From the NCBI GenBank assembly GCA_001929475.1, contig LXFE01000287.1, positions 1 through 28,606 of the forward strand: a stretch of 28,606 nucleotides of DNA, given 5' to 3'. This DNA comes from Neolecta irregularis DAH-3 (lineage: Eukaryota > Ascomycota > Neolectomycetes > Neolectales > Neolectaceae). Position numbers and translations under genes: made by a program. The notes under the pieces were generated by a model. That model saw nothing but the letters and a program-made list of their open reading frames with translations. It searched no databases and was not told the DNA's origin. This document shows positions 1 to 9,886 of this stretch, in pieces (position 1 is the first letter of the stretch; every line of letters begins with the position of its first letter).

Positions 1-11
1 ATCAGCAATTC

Positions 12-79
12 CTAGCCGCCTGCCACCCGCCCGCCCGCCCGCCCGCCGGAGCCTCTCTGGGGGTCGGGCAGGCGGTTAG
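12..79. repeat. Inverted repeat enclosing a CCCG microsatellite
   Basis: CTAGCCGCCTGCC at 12-24 pairs with GGCAGGCGGTTAG at 67-79, with 12 of 13 positions complementary. The loop holds five CCCG units at 26-45. The rest of 1-357 is leader or promoter sequence of the next gene, and I see no further coding exon in it. Confidence 0.75.
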
Positions 80-357
80 TGACATTGCTTCTAGGTGCCT
101 TGTTATCTATATTTCAATGGGAAATATGAGCGATAACCCATTCCAACCGTTCTAGGATGAATATATTCGACCAAATCATTTGAAGGAGCTGTCTTTGCAA
201 GAAGTTGATGGTATGAGATAACTTGGCGAATTATGTGGCTTCAGCGCCACGGTCGAGGTCGGCTTCTACAGCACAAACGAAGGCCAAGAAAATCTGACGC
301 ACCAGAGACCGACGTTTTTCGCCTTAAAGCCCTGAATCTCGAATCATCCCATACTAA

Positions 358-963
358 ATGGCTCGCATAACGTCTTTGAAATCTACCAAAAAAACCTACG
401 AAGAAGCTTCTGAATTTAAATCGCGGCCGATAGACAAACCTGAAAAGTCGATACATAGACAGCATCCATACAAGAATAAGAATCCTTGGTCAGAAACTCG
501 TAGGTTACATCGAATCTCTGAACGAGCAGCCGCTACGCATTGCTTCGTATGTCGTGCACCGGGCCATCTGGCGTCCGAATGTCCTTTAGCAAGTGAAGGT
601 CAATCCGGGATATGCTACAAATGCGGTTCAACGCAACATGCTCTTCGCGAATGCAAGAGGAAAGTCAAAAGTTTACCTTATGCTAAATGTTTTTTGTGCA
701 AAGACTTTGGCCATCTCACATCAAAGTGCCCTCAGAATGATAAGGGAAAATATCCAAATGGAGGTGGTTGTGGAATTTGCGGTGGAATCTCGCATTTAAA
801 AGACCAGTGTAAGAAACCTGCAGAGGTCAAGTTGGGTACGACAGTTGGAATGGTTGGAAACGGAATGGCTGCAGATGAGGATGACTTTCATGATATTGTG
901 AGGCTAGATGATGTTAAAAAACCGAATATCCTGGTGAAAAAGAAGAAAGATGTGCGGTTTTGA
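358..963 (+). CDS. ZCCHC9-like zinc-knuckle protein with four CCHC motifs
   Basis: The 201-residue protein has four C-x2-C-x4-H-x4-C zinc knuckles in tandem: CFVCRAPGHLASEC, CYKCGSTQHALREC, CFLCKDFGHLTSKC and CGICGGISHLKDQC, at roughly residues 62-75, 86-99, 113-126 and 139-152. Before them lies a basic stretch with NPWSETRRLHR, and after them an acidic DEDDF patch and a lysine-rich tail. This order matches the ZCCHC9 family of nuclear or nucleolar RNA-binding proteins found from fungi to animals, so a role in RNA binding is inferred by family. The ATG at 358 directly follows an in-frame TAA at 355-357, so this start is favoured, although an unrecognised upstream coding exon cannot be excluded. 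The gene is unspliced as modelled. Confidence 0.85.
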   Translation: MARITSLKSTKKTYEEASEFKSRPIDKPEKSIHRQHPYKNKNPWSETRRLHRISERAAATHCFVCRAPGHLASECPLASEGQSGICYKCGSTQHALRECKRKVKSLPYAKCFLCKDFGHLTSKCPQNDKGKYPNGGGCGICGGISHLKDQCKKPAEVKLGTTVGMVGNGMAADEDDFHDIVRLDDVKKPNILVKKKKDVRF

Positions 964-1903
964 GAGGTGAAACCTAGACCAGTACTGCTCAACTGGTGTG
1001 CATGAATGATATGGCGTTTTGGGATGTCTCTAATATTTCTTACACCTGTTCTAACGTCGATAGGTTGCGGTAAATTTCCAATTACTTCGCTTGGTTGTGA
1101 GAAAGATGGATAAGAAAAAGGATTTGAAGGCAAGATGTATCTGAGTTGAGGTTATTGGTTAAGGGGGTACTATAAGTAAGAGAGAGAAATATATTTCAGA
1201 AGTATTCGCTGTCGAAAAGAATGACTCCAGGCCCATATTTATGGGAAAGGAAATCTAGCGCCACTTATTGCTTCAGAAAGAGAGCTATTTAGAGAAAGAG
1301 AAATATAAGGAAAATCAATCTAACCAGGAAAACAGGAAAGTGACTTTTGATTATTTGGTCTTATTATGTCTTGAGGATTGTCATGTCTGGGGTTATGCAA
1401 TTCCATCATTCAGCAGCTTCCAGAGTCGGCCGTTAGAAAGGAATAACATCAAGATAAGGTTGCTGGGCAAAAGGGATTTGGTGGAGGTGAGAAATATGGT
1501 CGAGTGAGGTTGGGCTAGTTGTAGCGAGGACGCGAAAAATGGGCCGTCCCCCAGACTTGAACAAGATTAGCCATAATGATTTCGAGAACAGAACGCTGTG
1601 AAGTAGGTGCCTTGTCGGGTGTTGGCTTGGGTTATGGTCTGTTAGAGAACGCTAGAGTAAAGTCGGGGCCCGCCGAATCAACACCACTGTCAAACTGGCT
1701 GAAATATATCACCTCGCGGTATTGTGCGCGTTGTCTTTGTGTTATCAAGGCAGACAACCAGCTCTGCAAGACTTGATTCCTGACCAGCCAGAGGCTGTCG
1801 TGACTGTTGTCATGGCGGTTGGAATATTAACTCCTTGCTATGACGCATGAGGTTCATTTCGAGATACCAATGACGTCGATGGCATTCTTTTCGCCTCCTG
1901 AAG
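964..1903. other. Intergenic spacer, no supported gene
   Basis: Short open frames of 79 and 66 codons occur here at 1268-1507 and 1576-1776 (+). Neither shows a domain, signal peptide or compositional sign of coding. The sequence is ordinary mixed AT-rich spacer between two genes on the plus strand. Confidence 0.6.
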
Positions 1904-1911
1904 TATTTATA
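1904..1911 (+). promoter_or_regulatory. TATA-like element of the 594-residue ORF
   Basis: TATTTATA lies 108 nt before the ATG at 2019. It is followed by a CT-rich and CAAC-containing leader, a usual fungal core-promoter layout. The assignment rests on position and sequence only. Confidence 0.4.
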
Positions 1912-2018
1912 GTTTGTGTCTCCTGCACTAAGCGTCAACATCGACATAGCGTCTCGACACCTTGATCAACCAGGTATCGCTTTCCTTTGGTGCAAGAAAG
2001 AGAAACTGATGCTCAAGT

Positions 2019-3803
2019 ATGAATAGATTTTCTGACATTCCAAGTCGCCCAAAGGCTGCCCTCCTGGATCAATCCACTATGCAGAAATGCTCTACCCCCA
2101 CAAAAGATACTACCTCAGCATCACATCACCGCCGTCGCCAACTGTCGCTCGATTCCGCTCCTCATCGGTATACTGATTCCACCGACCGGGCGTACTCTCT
2201 TCACTTGACTTCTCCATTTTTCAGTTATCATTCTCATAAAATGCCGTTTCATGATCCCAAGAGCCATCTCGCACATAAGTACTGCCAAACGGAAAATCCC
2301 GTCAATTTTTCGAAACCTGTCGGGAAAATCGCATATTCACCGACGATGGTTTCTGCTAAAGATCGTTCGGACTCGGATACTGATTCAACGGTTCGTGATA
2401 AGGATATTGGTGATCATGGATCGTCGCGTTGTCACGCCAATCGACTCCGTAATTCCACCCGAGGCAATTACGTTATTGCGGACACTGAAACAGGGCAGGT
2501 CGTGCCGCCCACAAGAGCTTCGTCAGTGCCTGATAACTCGAGAACCCAATCTCGTGGCCGATCCTCTGAAAGCAGCGGATACGGTGTCGATCAACAGAGA
2601 TCTCCAACATGGCGGGCAAAGCCAGAGCAGCCGCCATATGCTTCCAATGTTCGTGGTTCCAGCGCAGGAACTCGCAAGCTTGCAGAGTCTGGTTTGAGGT
2701 CATCAGGGACTTCTGGTTACCGCACAAATACATCTTCGGGTATTCAACAATGCAACAGTGATCAACAATCATCCTTTCAATTACCTCCATTCTCCAAAGG
2801 AACATGCGATTTTAAACCGCCGTTCGACGATTCTCTCTTGTCAACCGGAAACAGGGAGCCCTCGCGGGCCCGGACATCTAACATTTCGAATAACATCAAT
2901 GAGTCGTCGTTTCAATCTAATTATCCCTACTGGCGCGAAATCGTTTACGATACTTCCGATCCCAACAATGTAAATGTTTACAGACGCCACTCGTCTCTCG
3001 CTATGCCTAACAAGCAGAAGGCCAAAGCAAAGCCATCTCGATCTTCGAAAGCTGCCACGATTACTCTTCAGAGTCGCTCTGCGGCACCCAAGCCTGACGA
3101 TATCCTCGTTCTCGAGAAAGGCATATACCCACCAGGAGAGGCACCAAAATACGGAACGGTTATCGGACACACTGGAAAATCAATTCGTCTTCCAATAGTC
3201 GAAGTTACCCCCCTTCCAAGCCCCTTTGCCAATGCATCCAAACAGCTCGGAAAACTTCCCTGGCGAAAGACAGAAGATCTTACACCTGCACTCGGAGGAA
3301 CTATTGTTACTGGTGTTAAAACCATTCTTAATGCAAATGGAATTCATATTCTGGGAAACCCATTTTCTAAGTCGCAAATTTCCAAGAGTACTTTAAACCA
3401 CGACTTGAATGAGCCCCGAAAATTCAGGCATCAGCACAAAATGAGTTCATGCCGACACGATTCATCGATAGAGACTGATATTCCGCCAACATCCACACAA
3501 TTGGACACGCCCAAGGTTCACAGACCAAGTGTTATGACTCCCCCACCGAGCGCTTCACGAGATGGTTATGCAGATTTTCGCCTCCCTATGACCAAGGCCC
3601 GACGCTCAGCAATTTCTTCAGGAATGATTACACCGCCTACTAGCCCTATCAATGCCACCTCGAATAAATATGATGTCGACCGAAAGGTATTCTCAGCATA
3701 TAAAACCTCTTCCGGAAGAATTCATTTCGATGATCAAGATGCTGAGAATCGCGCAGGATCTTGGCTGCAAAGACTTGATCATGCTGTTGAAGGAGGATTC
3801 TAA
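2019..3803 (+). CDS. Orphan Ser/Pro-rich disordered protein (594 residues)
   Basis: This long uninterrupted frame encodes 594 residues and has no family I recognise. The protein is rich in Ser, Thr, Pro, Arg and Asn and looks largely disordered. The C-terminal third carries several proline-directed phosphorylation candidates, including VMTPPPS and MITPPTSP. Between roughly residues 365 and 450 it is less biased, with the stretches DDILVLEKGIYPPGEAPKYG and LGGTIVTGVKTILNANG, and this is the best candidate for a folded or conserved segment. No transmembrane segment or signal peptide is visible. The absence of introns stands out beside the intron-dense neighbours. Its length and the TATA-like element upstream argue that it is real. 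A cytoskeletal, cell-cycle or signalling scaffold would fit the composition, but that is speculation. Confidence 0.75.
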   Translation: MNRFSDIPSRPKAALLDQSTMQKCSTPTKDTTSASHHRRRQLSLDSAPHRYTDSTDRAYSLHLTSPFFSYHSHKMPFHDPKSHLAHKYCQTENPVNFSKPVGKIAYSPTMVSAKDRSDSDTDSTVRDKDIGDHGSSRCHANRLRNSTRGNYVIADTETGQVVPPTRASSVPDNSRTQSRGRSSESSGYGVDQQRSPTWRAKPEQPPYASNVRGSSAGTRKLAESGLRSSGTSGYRTNTSSGIQQCNSDQQSSFQLPPFSKGTCDFKPPFDDSLLSTGNREPSRARTSNISNNINESSFQSNYPYWREIVYDTSDPNNVNVYRRHSSLAMPNKQKAKAKPSRSSKAATITLQSRSAAPKPDDILVLEKGIYPPGEAPKYGTVIGHTGKSIRLPIVEVTPLPSPFANASKQLGKLPWRKTEDLTPALGGTIVTGVKTILNANGIHILGNPFSKSQISKSTLNHDLNEPRKFRHQHKMSSCRHDSSIETDIPPTSTQLDTPKVHRPSVMTPPPSASRDGYADFRLPMTKARRSAISSGMITPPTSPINATSNKYDVDRKVFSAYKTSSGRIHFDDQDAENRAGSWLQRLDHAVEGGF

Positions 3804-4378
3804 ATCTTGCGAGATATTGTTTAGTTTTGTTTTTGGCCTTTTCTTTTTGGTTGCCTTGTGAAATATTTCTCTGTTTTGTATTTATCAGCATTTCAATGTA
3901 AAGCACACCTTTAGAGATTGATTTTGTTCGGTCAATAAGAAACTTTCGCGCTCGATCCAATATTCCTAAATGTTTCAGATAGTGGGTAGCGACTGTGATG
4001 ATTATCAGAGCCGGACGATGTTTCTCATCTCAAAATTAGGCATTTTTGTTAAATCCTCAAATATTGCATAGCACGAGTTCTTGATGCCATAAGGCCCCAT
4101 ATCTAGAGGTAGGTATTAGTGGGGAAATTTTTGGAAACTGCTTGATCTAGTAAAGTCCTGGAGTTCTATAGTAACAGTATTTAAATAAGCATCATGCCTA
4201 ATTCAGAGAGAAGAACCCCCGAGAATAAAGAAAGACACAGTTGCTGAGTCTTATGTATCCGGAAATACTTTAGCTGACATATCGAGAACATATGATTTCT
4301 GACCCTAGAATATACAAGTGCTTTTGATTATCCTTACGAAATCTAAGAAAGAAATATCGGTACGATTTATTTAATATT
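3804..4378. other. Convergent 3' spacer
   Basis: This spacer separates the stop of the 594-residue gene (+) from the stop of eIF3h (-). It is AT-rich and holds the two 3' untranslated regions. Only short, featureless open frames occur, and I see no RNA gene or repeat. Confidence 0.6.
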
Positions 4379-5630
4379 TTAGGAACTGTTAGTCTCCTGA
4401 AGACCTTGACTACAATATAACTTTGTGAGAGAAACAGCACCATGTGTTTCAATTTGCTTGCAATACTGATCTGGCTGAGTTAGAGGGAATACGGTCGACC
4501 TGAGATGTACCAATCTGGGCAGACAACAAGATGTTCTCAAGTTTAGAGGGTTCGTTGGGTGGCCGGAAAAGAGTTTGCCATTCGTCTTCGGGAAGGGGTG
4601 GTTGTCCTGCAAGTTGACGAGCTACGTTCTCCGATTTCTCAAAGTCAACGACCTATTAGACACTAAGATAGATACCCGCTTAGCTTGCCATTGTTGGATT
4701 TTGGTTTGTTCTCGGGCTAACTGTCGTTGATACCATTGTTGGTTCCCTTGGTCATAATTGTAATCATCAATCGTATCATTAAGTATCTCGATGTTCTTTT
4801 CGAGGTATGGATCGATATTGATATCTAAGGCATCGAAATTGGGAGTGAAGGGATCAGGCGGACTGAGAGAAAGGAGTAAGGTTTTCACGAGTTGAGAGTT
4901 GTGTATCTCGACAGGAAGTTCCTGCAGAATATCGTGATATGTAAGATTGTGATTTCGTAGACTGAGGGATTAGAGGGATTATCTTGATAAAAGTACCTTT
5001 CAGAGGTAAATTTTCCCTCTTTCTGAGCTGCCAGAAAATTTTGACTTAATCGAAATGCTTTGAGAGCCAGCGCTCCTTGGGCGGATTTCGATACATCTAA
5101 CCACCTATCAAGATTGTGCCCTGATATAAACGAATACCGTAAACCAGAACAACTGTGCGATCACTTACTTTTTGTTGATATTGAAACTGAGTCTCGACCA
5201 GCCCGGTGTTCAAATAACTTCCGAGATAAGCACTTTGATACCATCCAACAATATTGTTATCGATATTAACTTCTTCGAGGCATTTCATCATATCTTCCGA
5301 TAATTTTGAAGAAACTGACGGATCTTCGGCGACATGGGGAAAACTATAGGTAACTTGCAATATTCCATCACTATCTAATCCAAGGAGTTGACCAGTTGCG
5401 ATCGCAGGAAATGTATGACTGCCATGTTGAATAATTTTCATAACAACCTTCCGGTCATCAAAATTCTTTCGACTTGTTCAAAAGACATACCAATGCATCG
5501 ACTTGGACAGAGCGGAACGGACCTGACCCCTCTACATCCAAGCTACAAGATCAACCACCATTATTTAATCATCCCCATACGCGGCGGTCATCTTGATTGG
5601 AGCCGGTAAGGCCAGATTATTCGGCGTCAT
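4379..5630 (-). CDS. EIF3H: Translation initiation factor eIF3 subunit h
   Basis: The spliced model has seven exons: 5630-5581, 5542-5491, 5447-5138, 5096-4997, 4961-4676, 4637-4511 and 4470-4379. It gives 338 residues, with introns of 38, 43, 41, 35, 38 and 40 nt. The N-terminal MPN domain opens with [16 protein letters not shown] and continues with [12 protein letters not shown], the [10 protein letters not shown] block and [15 protein letters not shown]. The C-terminal half has [17 protein letters not shown] and [11 protein letters not shown], both typical of eIF3h. As in other eIF3h proteins, the MPN fold lacks a JAMM metalloprotease centre, so the role is structural in the eIF3 complex that loads mRNA on the 40S subunit. 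Exon 1 could also begin at a second in-frame ATG 13 codons later. The gene diverges from MED5. Confidence 0.93.
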
Positions 5631-5845
5631 TGGTAATCAGATGTTTCCTCTGGCGCTTAAGAAATGATGAGATTTCTTGGGTCAGGTTCCACTGACACCT
5701 AATTTGTTCAAAGACCACTAATTAGCATATCAATAACCTCATTCAAAGGAATTACAATCTATAAACTATAGTGACGAAGGAACTTAGAACACTGCACTGT
5801 CAGTATATTTTTCGACTTGGGGCTCATATAGGTGGGTATATAAGA
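5631..5845. promoter_or_regulatory. Divergent promoter, eIF3h / MED5
   Basis: These 215 bp separate the start codons of two divergently transcribed housekeeping genes, so both promoters must lie here or extend into the genes. It is AT-rich, and I see no clear TATA or factor site. Confidence 0.5.
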
Positions 5846-8700
5846 ATGGAAGGAATGTCGATTTTGGAAATTGTTTTGGAGAAATGTCTTGCCAGGAGGA
5901 TAAGCCCAGAGAAGGTGTGTCTTCTCAACAATTACACTCTGATCAGCCTAGTGGGAGCAATTGACACGCGAGGCAATCATAAGTTACTCATTGGAAGGGG
6001 AATTTGCGGGTACGAGCCAAATTTCAGCACGGCTAATTGCCAGGAATACTAGCTAGTCCTCCAGCATCCGCGGAATCGCACCCATTATACACTAAATATA
6101 TCATCAAGGCTCTTGAAACACAATTAACGACTCCACTCGAGTTGCTGCAATCGCCTCCTGAGAGTTCGCGACAAATCACGCATCTTAAGATACTCAATCA
6201 ATTCGCACAAATATGGGATCCACTGCAAACAGATGAGCCATTAAAACTACTTGAATCCCTGGAAAATATCTTGGAACACTCAGTTGATGAGAATCTTGGC
6301 AGACTGTGTATATCGATTTTTCGAAATATTTGTGGATCAGCTGTTCATTTCATTGCTCAAATGAAAGCATTACGGAATTCAAGGAATGGTTCGTAATATT
6401 GTTACTTATGACGCTAAAACTCAAGCCGATTGGACGCGGATGGAAAGGGCTTACAATACTCTCGGTTCTTCTCTCGAAAATATCAACATTGCAGACGCTC
6501 AAGAACTGCGAACAATATGGATTGAAATTTTCGAACAAGAAAGTATAGCGATGTTAATACCAGAGACTTCAGAGAACGGAACTCGCTTTGGTCGTGCTCT
6601 CCTGGTCATTTATTTCTCGTCGTTGGTACCAAACAAGAATTCCACTACCTGTTGCTGATGGTAGATCGATCATCATAACCTTAGCGCAAATGATGAGATT
6701 TTCACTCGACTTCGAAATATTTACAAAGTATTCATTACTTAGATCATAACTGATGACAGGTCAACCACGAGAAACTTCTAAGCGATCTCTTAACCTCTGC
6801 ATTCGATATCCTCGCCTTGTCAATTCGAAGGGGAGATACTCCCCCCACTAAAATATTTGCAGTCCGTGCCTTTCTCGTGTCTAAAGTTCCATCTCTCCTC
6901 TCGCAATTGCTTGCCCAAGGTCTCTTCTGTACATCACAAGATATTCTTAATGGTATATTGATGGCTCTACATCATGCCCATATGGGTGCTTTATCTCAAA
7001 TGCCATTAGTAGATGAAGATTTGCTAGCCGAGGTTGACGTTCGAGCGGAATTACTAGGGTCGCTTTGCACCCATGGCTTACTAGATCCTACATCTGCAGG
7101 GGGATTTCCTGGCATAATTTTTGAAGGAACCTTCTCCCCTCGATTACTCATGAATGATCTCGTCCAGGATGTCACTGATGGTGGGCTGGATGTATTCACG
7201 TTGATTTTGGGACTGGAAAAAGCAGATGGTAATCAAGATGTTGTTTCAGAGGCAATCATAGAGGTATTTTTTCCGCAGTCCTATTTTATTAATCGAAGAT
7301 CATTATTAAGTTATCAAACCAAGGAAACGCAACTTTGTTATCAGCTCTATGCTCAGCACTAATACCCAAACTTTCCCTCGTAGAAATTATATTTCAATAT
7401 TGCAATCCAATGAATCTTCTTGGGCCGCTAAGTGACTTCTTAGATGACTATAAGATCGACGAAGATCAGGGTATCTCTATTGCGCTGCCAAATATCTGAT
7501 TCCCATTTAGAGTGTCAAACACTTTTTGAAGAATTTGGGGGGGTGTTTCTGTTTGTACTAAGCTGTCTTCAGCATTATGAACTGGAAAACTCAATGGAAC
7601 AGCATTATTGCAGTAAAGGCTCAACTTTTATTGTTTCATACTTTCGCGAAAAGGCAGTACCAAAGTCTGTTAGAGAATTTAAAGAAGAAGAGAAGATTTT
7701 ACTTTCAAAGTGGATTGTTGGGTTATTCGACAGTGAGGGTATCAGCGATGATCTATTGAGGTACATCACTCTTCGCATAGAATGCTAAATTGAGATCGTC
7801 ACCCCCACAGAAAAGTATTCTACTCTCGCCTACAATCTTCGCACAGGCAGTTCAAGCAGCGATCAATGGCATAGTGTCAATTGATACCTTGAAAGAAGGC
7901 CTAGAATGTACCGGGTTCGCTATGTTCATAACTAAGACTAGATTTCCTCCAACCATTCTTATTGCCATGTCTCGTCGGCTCGGTAGAATATATCTGTAAC
8001 TCCCTTGCAGCATCCAGGGATCCAAAGAGTCTTGCGGTTCGATTAACAGTTCTACAGACCCTTTTAGTGCCCACGACCGACACTACATCTGTCTTTGTGT
8101 CGGCTGTTCAAGCTTTGTTATCGGAAAAAGTGGAATACACGCTGAGAGCTACGGAAGCTACATCAACTGATATCAATGTAGAGGATATCATAAGTCTACT
8201 TCAAGGCCAACGAAGGCCAAAAAGAGGGCCGATTGGTATGGGTCCATAAAACACGAGGTTGAATATTTTTAGCAAACGGACATATGTTGTCTCTCCGAGA
8301 AATGATCTTGAGGTTGTCTGAATGGCTGAACTCTGTACTATCATCACACGCGGTGGATTTATCCACTCATGTGACCCCACAACTACCGATTTTTGATCTC
8401 CGAGTTCCAAGCGAGATTTATCGCAATTTTGATTTCCGGATTCTTATCTCAACTATTCTGTCTGAACTTGCAAAGTGCGAGCGTTTGGGATATGGCGAAG
8501 AAGCCATATGTATAGCCACGGGGATCATTACTGACGCCCTATCATCGTCTTCTTCTTTAGTAGTAAGAAATTGGTTAGAGAAGATACTAGACAATTATGT
8601 TTCCGGAAGCGACTCTTACCCTTCGAAGAAACTGATGTTCCTACTTTGTCGGCAGTTCGATTATCAACGGGATTTCATCGAGATGGTGCAGATGGGATAG
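5846..8700 (+). CDS. MED5: Mediator complex subunit 5 (Nut1)
   Basis: The model has eleven exons: 5846-5914, 5952-6009, 6044-6388, 6426-6625, 6665-6727, 6760-7263, 7299-7470, 7511-7760, 7795-7907, 7942-8235 and 8273-8700. It yields 831 residues, with ten introns of 32-40 nt. Family landmarks in order are LEKCLARRISPEK at the N-terminus, IFAVRAFLVSKVPSLLSQL, LCTHGLLDP, GNQDVVSEAI, the FEEFG segment, KWIVGLFDSEG, the SPPQ...TIFAQAVQAA segment and LEYFLQPFLLPCLVGSVEYI. MED5 sits in the tail module of Mediator in the nucleus and transmits activator signals to RNA polymerase II. At 831 residues it is shorter than many filamentous-fungal homologues, and the usual acidic C-terminal tail is not seen. 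The last exon or a further 3' exon is therefore the least certain part. Intron 5, at 32 nt, is the smallest in the window. Confidence 0.9.
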
Positions 8701-9886
8701 AGCATATTACGACACTTTCTCAAAGATTACTTCAATACCCATGTCAAGTGTCCATATAAGTCTTAACACTTATGGTTGATGACTGTATTTCTTGGGCCTT
8801 ATTGGGCCTTACTGGTGGGATGCTGCGAACATGGACATTAAGAGGCCAACGACATGTATTCAAGCGTCCTTTCACGACTCCCATGTCACCTATGTTTAAA
8901 GGACAATTCTTGTGCAATGTGTAGTGCGGGACAAAATTTTCGCAGGTCTTCGTCACAATTAAACTCAATATCACTTTCCGATGTTACATCCTCAATCAAA
9001 TCACCTTCGCTAGCAACCTTATCCTTTGCTATTTTCTTCCAAACAGCGGACTCTGGAAGCCGCCGATAACACAACACCTCATTTCAGCCTCAACTCCTAC
9101 CTACAATCACTTCCTCTTTTCATTTGCCTTTACCGGAATCACGATGCTAAAAATCTCTTCCTCTTGTAATCAGCTACAACAATCTATTCCCCTTCTCCAA
9201 ACGTCTTTATCAACAAAAGTCTGTTCACCGGAGAAATCGTGGAACTGTCTAATCTCAAAAAAAGACCATCACCAAGGACATGATGCCATACACTAAGCAA
9301 CTAGTTGCCATTTTCCTGGTTCTCTTTAGACAGCTTTCCCTTATCGTTCTTAGTCGCTGCAGGAAAAATCTATTCCTACAAATACAGGCCTGGAGCGAGT
9401 CCTACAGCTAGCGAGAATTCAATCTTTAGATTTCCCTATTTACGAGGTCCACTCGCTCACCCTGTTTGTAAGAACACAGGTTCTTACATATGACGTGGAT
9501 ATGTTATTAGTTTAACGGTCATTTAAGGAACTATATTATAGAGGGGGATTACGGCAACCTAACCAAGTTCACTTACCTTGGTTAGAATATATACCGGGTC
9601 TTATTTGTACTTCAGGCGAACACTTACACTGTTTAAGCTCTGTAAAACTCTCTATCGAACCTTTTCAAAGCATACAGCAATATAATAAGAATATAGCCGA
9701 GAACCCCCCCCCATTTCGTCAAACGTCTGTTTGATGGATAGGTCTAGCACGTGTCAATTAGCTAGAGTGACGTTGTGTTGGTATGCCTCGACCCCTGTTT
9801 AGCTCCGCACTAGTGACAACCTCTTATTATGTTCTTCCAGTTCCATCAAGCGTACTGTGCGTGTTGCATCACTGCTCCTTGTAACA
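8701..9886. other. Intergenic spacer, no supported gene
   Basis: The spacer contains a tandem TTGGGCCTTA pair near 8791-8810 and a pyrimidine-rich stretch around 9070-9280. There is also an open frame of 63 codons on the minus strand at 8886-9077 with an acidic segment, but no recognisable domain. A C homopolymer lies near 9704. Nothing here is strong enough to call a gene. The last few hundred bases probably hold the promoter of the downstream AIM9-like gene. Confidence 0.5.

Noticed and set aside
1268-1776. Two short plus-strand frames
   Set aside because: They show no coding signature and are most likely chance frames in a spacer.
2251-3325. Several 70-150 codon frames on both strands
   Set aside because: They are shadows of the 594-residue ORF, caused by its codon bias.
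5388-5609. 73-codon plus-strand frame
   Set aside because: It is antisense to the first exons and introns of eIF3h, which are supported by protein homology.
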